Of a DNA stretch of 64,000 nt, positions 9,183-16,550 are shown piece by piece; within the stretch, counting starts at the first letter, position 1; the number at the start of each line of letters is the position of its first letter. Made by a program: the position numbers and the translations under genes. The stretch spans positions 62,001 to 126,000 of the forward strand of contig NZ_JAMXFD010000009.1 in NCBI RefSeq assembly GCF_025370875.1, read 5' to 3'. Source of the DNA: Laspinema palackyanum D2c. GTDB taxonomy: Bacteria > Cyanobacteriota > Cyanobacteriia > Cyanobacteriales > Laspinemataceae. Under the pieces are notes generated by a model. The model had not been told where the DNA came from, ran no database searches, and worked only from the letters and a program-made list of their open reading frames with translations.

Positions 9183-9938
9183 ATGGGATTGTTTGACCGA
9201 ATCATGAGGGTGATTCGCGCCAATATTAATAGCCTAATTAATAAAGCCGAAGACCCCGAAAAGATTCTCGAACAGACGATGATTGAGATGCAGGAGGATT
9301 TGACCCAACTGCGACAAGCCGTGGCTCAGGCGATCGCCACCCAAAAACGCACCGAGCGTCAGTACAGCCAAGCCCAGTCTACCGCTGACGAATGGTATCG
9401 ACGGGCGCAGTTGGCCTTGCAAAAAGGGGATGACAACCTGGCCCGAGAAGCCCTGACCCGTCGTAAATCCTACCAAGATACCGCGACGACCATGAAAGCA
9501 CAGATCAACCAACAAACCGGATTGGTGGAACAGCTCAAGCAAAATATGCGGGCTTTAGAAGGTAAAATCGTCGAAGCGAGGACAAAAAAAGACCTCTATA
9601 TCGCTCGTGCAAGGTCCGCCCAGGCATCGGAGCGACTTAATGAGATGCTCGGAAATGTCGGGACGGGGAATGCAATGGCGGCTTTTGAGCGGATGGAAGA
9701 AAAAGTCATGCAACTTGAAGCGCGATCGGAGGCAGTCGCGTCCCTCGGTGGCGATGACCTAGAGAAAAAATTTGCTTCCCTAGAATCCGGGGGAGACGTA
9801 GATGAGGAATTAACGGCACTGAAAGCGCAAATCAGCGGGAGTAACCCGGCTCGTCTTGAACTTCAGCCCGTCTGTGCTCCCCGAGATCCGGAAATAGAAG
9901 GAGAACTCCAAAAACTCCGCGATCGCATGGACGAGTAA
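9183..9938 (+). CDS. PspA/IM30 (Vipp1-like) membrane-remodelling protein, copy 1
   Basis: This 251-residue coiled-coil ESCRT-III-like protein has the family N-terminus MGLFDRIMRVIRANINSLINKAEDPEKILEQ (amphipathic helix 0 plus helix 1). The conserved hairpin QEDLTQLRQAVAQAIATQKR and the signature AFERMEEKVMQLEARSEA follow. After a short linker it ends in a separate helix (EIEGELQKLRDRMDE) of the kind that distinguishes Vipp1/IM30 from PspA. Vipp1 maintains thylakoid and plasma membranes. The start at 9183 has GGAG at 9173-9176; the alternative ATG 9171 would destroy that spacing and the canonical MGLFDR end. It is followed by a paralogue after 553 bp. Confidence 0.88.
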   Translation: MGLFDRIMRVIRANINSLINKAEDPEKILEQTMIEMQEDLTQLRQAVAQAIATQKRTERQYSQAQSTADEWYRRAQLALQKGDDNLAREALTRRKSYQDTATTMKAQINQQTGLVEQLKQNMRALEGKIVEARTKKDLYIARARSAQASERLNEMLGNVGTGNAMAAFERMEEKVMQLEARSEAVASLGGDDLEKKFASLESGGDVDEELTALKAQISGSNPARLELQPVCAPRDPEIEGELQKLRDRMDE

Positions 9939-10491
9939 CCCTGGAGAGAAAGTCTCTTATCCATCTATCCTCAAGGATCCCCCTCCCCCTAGCCAGCCTC
10001 CGTTTCCTCTCTGAATTTAGGGTGAATTTGCCAGAAATCCGTTCCGTTGCATCGCGTCAAATTTGATAATTTTGTGAATTGGCAAGCGCTGATGAGCTAT
10101 CAAAACTTTAAGCCTTACCCTTTAAACTAGGAATTAAACCCACTTAGAAAAACTCCCCAGGCGCTGACATCCCCTATCCGGTTCCCCTTGACTCAACCCG
10201 GGACCCTTGAAGCAGTGGCTTCGGAGTCACGATTCCAGGCGGTCCATCCACCCAAAAATATATCGGGATGTAGCGCGAAAGCGGATGAAGTTTTTACACT
10301 AGATTCATCAAGAGAGTCTCTGGTATTTGATCGCCGCAGGCACCTTCTGTCTCCGGCGCACACCGAGTACCATCAAAGTAGATGGAATGGGTAAGGACCG
10401 TTGCCACCCAATCAATCAACAGCGGGGATCTCAGACCAGCAGCCTGTCCATAAAAACCTACCTTGTAAACCCCAAAAGGAAAAATAGCATC
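9939..10491. other. Gap between the two vipp1-like genes
   Basis: About 550 bp with no supported gene. The frame upstream of 10492 is open from 10327, but the residues before MGLFDR show no family resemblance, so I treat it as leader. No clear terminator was seen between the genes. Confidence 0.4.
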
Positions 10492-11256
10492 ATGGGATTG
10501 TTCGATCGCATTAGCCGAGTTGTCAAAGCCAATCTTAACGATCTAGTCAGCAAAGCAGAAGACCCAGAAAAAGTCCTAGAGCAATCTATTATCGATATGC
10601 AAGAAGACTTGGTGCAATTGCGCCAAGCCGTTGCCAGCTCCATTGCTAACCAAAAACGCACCCAGAAACAGTACGAGCAGGCCAACACAGAAGCCAATAC
10701 CTGGCAAAGTCGCGCCCAACTCGCTCTCCAAAAAGGGGATGAAAATCTCGCCCGGGAAGCCCTGGTTCGCAAAAAATCCAACGCTGAAACCGCTGCCATG
10801 TTAAAAACCCAACTGGATGGGCAGTTGACTCAGGTGGATACCCTGAAGCGTAATTTAATCGGTTTGGAAAGCAAGATTTCCGAAGCGAAAACCAAGAAAA
10901 ATATGCTCAAAGCTCGGGCGCAGGCGGCCAAGGCGAACGAACAGCTTCAAAATACCCTCGGTTCGCTCAATACGGGTGGCTCAATGGCAGCCTTTGAGCG
11001 GATGGAAGAAAAGGTTCTGCAAATGGAGGCCCGTTCTCAAGCGGCTTATGAAATTGGCGGCACGAATCTGGAAAATCAGTTCGCGCAATTGGAGGCGGGA
11101 AGTGATGTGGATGATGAACTTTCGGCCATGAAAGCTCAACTCACCGGCGCATCTCCGGCTCAAAGTCAACTCCCCAGCGCCGGAAACAGCAGCGCGCCCA
11201 AAACCGCTGTGGATGATGAATTGGAACAGTTGCGATCGCAACTCAATGACAGTTAA
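10492..11256 (+). CDS. PspA/IM30 (Vipp1-like) membrane-remodelling protein, copy 2
   Basis: This 254-residue paralogue of the preceding gene has the same architecture. It begins MGLFDRISRVVKANLNDLVSKAEDPEKVLEQ, then QEDLVQLRQAVASSIANQKR, AFERMEEKVLQMEARSQA and a C-terminal helix VDDELEQLRSQLNDS. Both copies keep the Vipp1-type terminal helix, so I cannot assign one as PspA and the other as Vipp1 with certainty. AAAAGGAAAA lies about 10-16 bp before the ATG. A terminator follows. Confidence 0.88.
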   Translation: MGLFDRISRVVKANLNDLVSKAEDPEKVLEQSIIDMQEDLVQLRQAVASSIANQKRTQKQYEQANTEANTWQSRAQLALQKGDENLAREALVRKKSNAETAAMLKTQLDGQLTQVDTLKRNLIGLESKISEAKTKKNMLKARAQAAKANEQLQNTLGSLNTGGSMAAFERMEEKVLQMEARSQAAYEIGGTNLENQFAQLEAGSDVDDELSAMKAQLTGASPAQSQLPSAGNSSAPKTAVDDELEQLRSQLNDS

Positions 11257-11274
11257 CTAATCCCCGAATTCTCC

Positions 11275-11349
11275 ACAACTCCCTGATGTTGATGAGCTTG
11301 TCTTTAGTTCTGACTGAGACTTCCTCTACTCAGGGAGTTGTGGTTTTTT
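11275..11349 (+). terminator. Long-loop intrinsic terminator after the vipp1-like pair
   Basis: The perfect 12-bp stem ACAACTCCCTGA / TCAGGGAGTTGT (11275-11286 with 11330-11341) encloses about 43 bases and is followed by GGTTTTTTTT. The remaining gap to 11573 holds tandem short repeats of the type ATGACAAATGACATAAGACC (11391-11440), seen again near 45375-45405, and no gene. Confidence 0.65.
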
Positions 11350-11573
11350 TTATAAATCCCCAATCCCCCCAATCCCCCCATCCCTTAAGGACAAATGACA
11401 TAAGACCCATGACAAATGACATAAGACCAATGACCAATAACCCCTCCCCCATCTCACCCATCTCCCTCATCTCCCATTGCCTCCCCTGCTGTAAAATAAT
11501 CACAGTTTAATAACATTGAGCGATCGCCACTCCGGGACGATCGCCTCGTACCTGATATTTGAAAGCGGTGGGC

Positions 11574-11897
11574 ATGAGTAGCATTATCAAAGTCACAGAT
11601 ACTGAGTTTGGAACGGAAGTAGAACAAGCAACAACCCCAGTCTTGGCCTATTTTTGGGCGAGTTGGTGTGGGCCTTGCCGATTGGTCTCCCCTTATATAG
11701 ACTGGGCCGCATCAGAATATGGCGATCGCCTCAAAGTCCTTAAGCTAGAAGTCGATCCCAATCCTGAATCAGTGAAAAAGTGCGGTGTTGAAGGCGTACC
11801 GGCAATCCGCATCTTTAAAGAAGGGGCGATCGTGGAATCCTTTGAGGGAGCCATTACCAAACAGGCACTAGCTACCCTGATCGAAGCCCATCTCTAA
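11574..11897 (+). CDS. Thioredoxin-family protein
   Basis: This 107-residue single thioredoxin domain has the active site WCGPC in YFWASWCGPCRLVSPYIDWAA. The conserved cis-proline context is GVEGVPAIRIFKEG. The dithiol-disulfide exchange function is expected in the cytosol. It is close to the m-type or TrxA-like thioredoxins of cyanobacteria but lacks a C-terminal extension. The start is the ATG giving MSSIIKVTDTEF; GGTGGG precedes it weakly. It lies 176 bp upstream of the aminotransferase gene in the same direction, separated by a repeat, so cotranscription is possible but unproven. Confidence 0.9.
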   Translation: MSSIIKVTDTEFGTEVEQATTPVLAYFWASWCGPCRLVSPYIDWAASEYGDRLKVLKLEVDPNPESVKKCGVEGVPAIRIFKEGAIVESFEGAITKQALATLIEAHL

Positions 11898-11953
11898 AAA
11901 CTCATGGGCATTCCCTAACCGGACTCACCCCTGGAACCCTGTTTTATGATGAG

Positions 11954-12005
11954 AGCCTGCGTAGGCAGGCTTTGTTAGTATAGCCCCACCCTTGAGGGTG
12001 CGGGT
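11954..12005. repeat. Family A palindromic repeat
   Basis: AGCCTGCGTAGGCAGGCT is followed by TAGCCCCACCCTTGAGGGTG, matching the right half of the element at 87-265. Confidence 0.5.
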
Positions 12006-12073
12006 TTAGCAGACCCAGGTAAACCGGATTCCGTATCCGTTGCACTCCATCAGCTTCTCACCCGTTAACCATC

Positions 12074-13246
12074 ATGCAGTTTGCTAACCGTTTAGAACCC
12101 CTGCGTTCCAATGTCTTTGCAGATATGGATAACGCTAAAGCTAAGGCTAAAGCCGCAGGATTGAAGGTCATTGATTTATCCTTGGGGTCCTCAGACCTGC
12201 CCCCGGCCCCCCATATCGTGGAGGCGATCGCCTCATCTTTACCCGATCGCAACTCTCACGGCTATGTCCTCTTTCACCGCACCCAAGCCTTTCGCGAAGC
12301 CGCTGCCCGGTGGTACCACCAGCGCTATGGCATTGCCGTAGACCCCCAAACTGAAGTCCTAGCGTTAATTGGCTCCCAAGAAGGCACTGCTCATTTACCC
12401 TTAGCGGTTTTAAATCCTGGAGATTTTGCCCTCCTCATGGATCCGGGCTATCCCTCCCATGCCGGTGGAGTGTACTTAGCCAGTGGTCAAATTTATGGGA
12501 TGCCCCTGCGGGAAGAAAACGGATTTCTCCCCGTCTTTGAGGAAATTCCCCAAGGGGTTCTAAACCAAGCGCGGATGATGGTTCTCAGCTATCCACACAA
12601 CCCCACTACCGCGATCGCTCCTTTGTCGTTTTTTCAAGAAGCGGTTGCCTTTTGTCAGCAGCATCAGTTAGTTCTGGTTCACGACTTTCCCTACGCGGAC
12701 TTAGTATTTGATGCTCAGATTTCCGTTCCCTCCGTCCTGCAAGCGGACCCCGAAAAAACCGTTTCTATCGAGTTTTTTACCTTGTCCAAATCCTATAATA
12801 TGGGCGGATTGCGGATTGGGTATGCCATTGGCAATCCCGAACTAATTAAAGCCCTGCGGCAAGTCAAGGCGGCAGTGGATTTCAACCAATATCAGGGGAT
12901 TCTTAACGGGGCGATCGCCGCCCTCACAGGTCCCCAAGACACCGTAGGCGAAATGACCAGCATCTTCCGCAACCGTCGGGATGCTTTCGTCAACGCCCTC
13001 CATCGCATCGGCTGGCAAGTACCGATGCCCGAGTCTACCATGTATGTCTGGGCCAAACTCCCCGAACAGTGGGCCAACAATTCCATCGGCTTTTGTACTC
13101 AAATGGTCGAAAAAACTGGCATCGCAGCCTCTCCTGGTTCCGGTTTTGGCAAAATGGGTGAAGGGTATGTGCGGTTTGCCTTAGTTTGGGACCCCCCGGT
13201 CTTAGAAGAAGCGGTGGAACGAATTGCCCAGTTTTTAAACTCTTAA
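12074..13246 (+). CDS. PLP-dependent class I/II aminotransferase
   Basis: This 390-residue fold-type I aminotransferase includes the cofactor lysine in TLSKSYNMGGLRIGY, the substrate-pocket asparagine in LSYPHNPTTA, and the phosphate-binding GSQEGTAHLPLAVLNPGD region. The N-terminus LRSNVFADMDNAKAKAKAAGLKVIDLSLGSSDLPPAPHIVEA resembles proteins annotated as LL-diaminopimelate aminotransferase or aspartate aminotransferase. Substrate specificity cannot be read from the sequence alone. It is a normal-length cytosolic enzyme. The ATG at 12074 starts the conserved region directly. A strong terminator follows. Confidence 0.85.
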   Translation: MQFANRLEPLRSNVFADMDNAKAKAKAAGLKVIDLSLGSSDLPPAPHIVEAIASSLPDRNSHGYVLFHRTQAFREAAARWYHQRYGIAVDPQTEVLALIGSQEGTAHLPLAVLNPGDFALLMDPGYPSHAGGVYLASGQIYGMPLREENGFLPVFEEIPQGVLNQARMMVLSYPHNPTTAIAPLSFFQEAVAFCQQHQLVLVHDFPYADLVFDAQISVPSVLQADPEKTVSIEFFTLSKSYNMGGLRIGYAIGNPELIKALRQVKAAVDFNQYQGILNGAIAALTGPQDTVGEMTSIFRNRRDAFVNALHRIGWQVPMPESTMYVWAKLPEQWANNSIGFCTQMVEKTGIAASPGSGFGKMGEGYVRFALVWDPPVLEEAVERIAQFLNS

Positions 13247-13271
13247 TTTTACCTTCACCACCATTCCCCCA

Positions 13272-13309
13272 AAAGAACTGATGAGACTGTCTCATCGGTT
13301 CTTTTGTTT
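13272..13309 (+). terminator. Intrinsic terminator after the aminotransferase
   Basis: The stem AAGAACTGATGAGA / TCTCATCGGTTCTT has one mismatch or wobble and a three-base loop, then TTGTTTG. Confidence 0.7.
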
Positions 13310-13509
13310 GAATCGCCAAACTGGAAGGGGAAAACCGCAAAAATAGGGAGGGCAAACTGTCTGGGTTTAGGAATTCTTTACACAACAGTCTGGATAATTT
13401 TAGCGACCCATTCACAACCCGTTGAGTTTTCCTGGAATGCTTGACCGACTCAAAGCGATGATCAGCCTCATTCGGTCGTTAATATCCTCACACTGTCCTG
13501 TGAGTATTC

Positions 13510-13531
13510 TTTACAGAAACTTTACGGAAAT
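13510..13531 (+). promoter_or_regulatory. 11-bp direct repeat upstream of PEP-CTERM gene 1
   Basis: TTTACAGAAAC is followed immediately by TTTACGGAAAT, then by CATCATAACTTTAT. The same arrangement is at 15223-15244 before the paralogue. Eleven-base tandem half-sites are typical of OmpR/PhoB-type response regulators. The regulator is unknown. Confidence 0.5.
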
Positions 13532-13599
13532 CCATCATAACTTTATTAGAAGTCAGAGAATTCACGGATACGATCATTCCAGCTAGTATTTACTCCTAT

Positions 13600-13760
13600 T
13601 TTTCTAAGGAACGCTGAGGTTTAGCCACTCTGAAGTTCAGACTGTGGCACCGAGGTAGAAGTCTTTGTCAGTGTCGTTTCTGACAACTTCCAAACCCGTG
13701 CGGATTGAGGTGATGGAGACAGGAGCCTGATTCAAAGGCAGCCGTTTAATCACAACACTA
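13600..13760 (+). promoter_or_regulatory. Candidate structured leader of PEP-CTERM gene 1
   Basis: The leader is long: the direct repeat is 326 bp from the start codon. A stem GCCAC (13624-13628) / GTGGC (13644-13648) encloses a second TCTG/CAGA stem. Downstream are TTGAGGTGATGG (13705-13716) and GCCTGATTCA. The same modules with the same 20-base GCCAC-to-GTGGC offset recur before the paralogue. No known riboswitch family was recognised. Confidence 0.4.
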
Positions 13761-13835
13761 AAGTACCGCCTTCCTAGAACCTAGCTGGATGAACCCCCCT
13801 ACTCTGACTTGCACAACTTTGAGGATACCGCGACT

Positions 13836-14720
13836 ATGACAGAACTCTTCCAAAAGCTCTCCATCACGACTTCCCTTGCTGTTAGTATTGCGGCGATCGG
13901 TAGCGCCCCCGCCCTTGCAGGTACTTTAATGAACCCCCTGTTTGGAGGGACTGACGCCAGCGACTATTCCCGATACTGCTCTAATGGCACCAGCACTTTC
14001 ACCGGGAGTAATTGTACCGATTCCTTAGAAACTATCCTGTCCGGCAATAGCAGCAACCCAGGCGGCTATATAGAATTAGCCAAAAGCAGCGAACAAGCCG
14101 GGTTTGACTTTACCCAAAATACCACTTTAACGGGTACCATCGGCGGCCAAGAAATCGTGATCAGCAGCTTGACCGAAAGTGACTGGAAGACCGATATGGG
14201 CAACGGGAAGTCCCTGCTCAGTCAATGGTTAGACGATGTATTTCTCGCCCACAACGTCTATATGCCCCCTTTCCTGAAACCGGCAGTTGAGAATGCCTTG
14301 ATTGCTAATGGCGGAAGGCAGCGGTTCAGTGACCCCAAAATTTCCTACGTCAATCAAGATGACACCACCGGCGAAATCAGTATCGGACTAGCTGGACATT
14401 TCAACGCTTCCGAGACCCTAAAAGCTGCTTTGGGAGACACCACCATTCAGGGGTTTAAACTCGCTGACTTCATCCCCAGCCAAGTACAAGCCAGCGAACT
14501 GGTTAAAGTTATCTATAATAATGGACCTGCACAATACTTGTATAGCTTTGTTGCTACGCAAGCGGGTACAGAAGACTCTGCTCGCAATGGAAACTATCAG
14601 GTCAGCCTAGCTGGTACCCTCCCGGTGACATCAGTTCCCGAACCCTCCACGATGTTGGGTCTGATGGCAATCAGTGGTCTGGTTGCTGTCCAGAAGCGCA
14701 AGTCTGCAACCAAGGCATAA
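13836..14720 (+). CDS. PEP-CTERM sorted secreted protein, paralogue 1
   Basis: This 294-residue protein has a Sec signal peptide (SLAVSIAAIGSAPALAG, cleavage probably after ALA) and an extracytoplasmic beta-rich body with four early cysteines. Its C-terminal sorting signal is VPEPSTMLGLMAISGLVAVQKRKSATKA, that is VPEP, a hydrophobic segment and a basic tail. Such proteins are processed by exosortase-type enzymes and usually relate to surface or extracellular polysaccharide; no exosortase gene is in this window. The body (EIVISSLTESDWKTDMGNGKSLLSQWLDDVFLAHNV) is about two-thirds identical to the next gene. ATG 13836 is chosen because the frame's earlier TTG adds only MHNFEDTAT before the signal peptide. 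Confidence 0.85.
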   Translation: MTELFQKLSITTSLAVSIAAIGSAPALAGTLMNPLFGGTDASDYSRYCSNGTSTFTGSNCTDSLETILSGNSSNPGGYIELAKSSEQAGFDFTQNTTLTGTIGGQEIVISSLTESDWKTDMGNGKSLLSQWLDDVFLAHNVYMPPFLKPAVENALIANGGRQRFSDPKISYVNQDDTTGEISIGLAGHFNASETLKAALGDTTIQGFKLADFIPSQVQASELVKVIYNNGPAQYLYSFVATQAGTEDSARNGNYQVSLAGTLPVTSVPEPSTMLGLMAISGLVAVQKRKSATKA

Positions 14721-14760
14721 GTTTCCCTAATTCAGGGATTGCACGGTCTTGACAGACCCA

Positions 14761-14787
14761 GGAAGCCTAGAGGCTTCCTTTTTTTAT
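14761..14787 (+). terminator. Intrinsic terminator after PEP-CTERM gene 1
   Basis: GGAAGCCT AGA GGCTTCC is followed by TTTTTTT. The rest of the gap to the next promoter element (14788-15222) shows no gene. Confidence 0.85.
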
Positions 14788-15222
14788 TCCTGAACCTCTT
14801 CTTTTATTTCTCCCTTTTATACTCAATCGGATTGGGAAAGACTGGTTTGATATTTCGCAGGCTGAGGCTGGCTCCAGACAAAATAAGGACATCCTGAAGG
14901 GTGTAGCTACAGGAACCCTGCCTCTCCTGCATTAACTTTGGGCCACCGGATTTTATAGAGAGTTTTGATTTTTCCAAGATAGCTCATATTTGGCGATTAT
15001 TCATCAGGGTTGGAGCCAGGGATTTGGGGGATGTAAAGAAATATGTCACAAAGGGCTAAAGGACTGATGCAAGCGAAGCCAAAATTGCGTGTTTTTACTG
15101 AGGTTTCTTAGCAAGAAATCGACCTTTTTCCAAATAAATCAGGTGTTTTTACATCAGCTCAATCCTAGATAGAGCAAAGGGTTTACGAGAAAATACTGAG
15201 TAAGATCCAGGTTGAAAAACTC

Positions 15223-15244
15223 TTTACAGAAACTTTACCGAAAT
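15223..15244 (+). promoter_or_regulatory. 11-bp direct repeat upstream of PEP-CTERM gene 2
   Basis: TTTACAGAAAC is followed immediately by TTTACCGAAAT, then TTTCATAACTTTATGG, matching 13510-13531 and its flank. It lies 296 bp before the start codon. Confidence 0.5.
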
Positions 15245-15324
15245 CTTTCATAACTTTATGGGCAGTGATAGGATTTGCGGATAGGATAAGAGGAAGAAAT
15301 AACAAATCAGTTGTGATACCTCAA

Positions 15325-15425
15325 CATTTAAGGTCAGCCACTTTTAAAATCAGACGGTGGCACGCAGAGGAAACTCGGGACGATCGCAACTTGAGGTGAT
15401 GGCGATCGCCGCCTCATTCAGAAAG
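15325..15425 (+). promoter_or_regulatory. Candidate structured leader of PEP-CTERM gene 2
   Basis: GCCAC (15337-15341) pairs with GTGGC (15357-15361), at the same offset as in the first leader. TTGAGGTGATGG (15391-15402) follows and forms a longer hairpin with CGCCTCA. The surrounding bases have diverged from the first leader while these modules are kept. Confidence 0.4.
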
Positions 15426-15518
15426 CACAAGTTTAATGGAAACAGGGCAGCATCTCTAACACCTAACCGGATTACGCAACCCACCCTTCTTTAGAACAAC
15501 ACTCAGGAGACCCCAACC

Positions 15519-16421
15519 ATGACTGGATTCGTGAACAAACTCGCACTCGCCACTTCTATTGCCTTGGGTATGACCGCGATCGGTAGCACCTCAGCCTTTG
15601 CAGGCACTTTAACCAACCCCCAATTTGGAGGAACGGTTGACACCGACGTCTTATTGTACTGCTCCAATGGTAGTAGCACCTTCGCCGGGCCCACCTGCAC
15701 AGATTCCTTATCCACCATCCTCTCCGGCAATAGCAGCAGCCCTGGTGGCAACATCGAACTAGCAGCCAGCAGCGAACAAGCTGGGTTTGATTTTACCAAA
15801 AACACGACTTTAACCGGGACAATCGGCGGCAAAGATATCGTCATCAGCAGCTTAACCCAATCCGACTGGATGACCGTTCTGGGTAATGGCAAAACCTTAC
15901 TGTCTCAATGGTTAGACGATGCCTTTCTCGCCAACAACGTCAATATCCCCGCTATCTTAAAACCAGTGGTTGAAGTTGCTTTTACCAACCTTAATGGAAG
16001 GCAGCGCTTCAGTGACCCTAATATTTCCTATGTCAATCAAAATGATACCACAGGGGAAATCAGTATTGGACTAGCAGGACACTTCAATGTTTCCAATTTG
16101 TTGAAAGATGCGCTGATCCCAAACAATCCCTTTTTAGCCACCTATATACCCGCCAGCCTACAAGCCAGCGAACTGGTTAAAGTGGTTTATGACAATGGCC
16201 CCGCTAAATATCTGTATAGCTTTGCTGCCACTGCTTCGGGCCAAATCAACGGCCACGGCGTGGGTGCAGATGGGATATCTCACAATGGAAACTATGAAGT
16301 TAAACTAGCAGGCGTCCCCCCAGTAGTCACCTCCGTTCCCGAACCCTCTACGATGCTTGCTTTAATGGCAGTAGGCGGTCTATTTGCCACCGCCAAGCGC
16401 AAATCGGCCAAAAACGCCTAA
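15519..16421 (+). CDS. PEP-CTERM sorted secreted protein, paralogue 2
   Basis: This 300-residue tandem paralogue of the gene at 13836 has a signal peptide near residues 5-28 (ATSIALGMTAIGSTSAFAG). Its body has the same pattern (TLTGTIGGKDIVISSLTQSDW, KTLLSQWLDDAFLANNVNIPAILKPVVEVAF, RQRFSDPNISYVNQNDTTGEISIGLAGHFN). It ends in the sorting signal VPEPSTMLALMAVGGLFATAKRKSAKNA. The extra insert relative to paralogue 1 is QINGHGVGADGISHN near the C-terminus. The start has CAGGAGA at 15503-15509. Function is unknown beyond surface delivery. A terminator follows. Confidence 0.87.
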   Translation: MTGFVNKLALATSIALGMTAIGSTSAFAGTLTNPQFGGTVDTDVLLYCSNGSSTFAGPTCTDSLSTILSGNSSSPGGNIELAASSEQAGFDFTKNTTLTGTIGGKDIVISSLTQSDWMTVLGNGKTLLSQWLDDAFLANNVNIPAILKPVVEVAFTNLNGRQRFSDPNISYVNQNDTTGEISIGLAGHFNVSNLLKDALIPNNPFLATYIPASLQASELVKVVYDNGPAKYLYSFAATASGQINGHGVGADGISHNGNYEVKLAGVPPVVTSVPEPSTMLALMAVGGLFATAKRKSAKNA

Positions 16422-16461
16422 CTCTGACTAGGGCATCAGTTTCAACAGTCTCCTAGAAAAA

Positions 16462-16488
16462 GGAAGCCTCCGGGTTTCCTTTTTTTTT
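16462..16488 (+). terminator. Intrinsic terminator after PEP-CTERM gene 2
   Basis: GGAAGCC TCC GGGTTTCC is followed by eight or more T. It is similar in sequence to the terminator of paralogue 1, so the terminator was probably duplicated with the gene. Confidence 0.75.
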
Positions 16489-16550
16489 AGACCCTTCCGG
16501 AGTGTTTAGGGGCGAAAAATTTTGTCGCCCCTAGGTGTGATTATGCGCAA

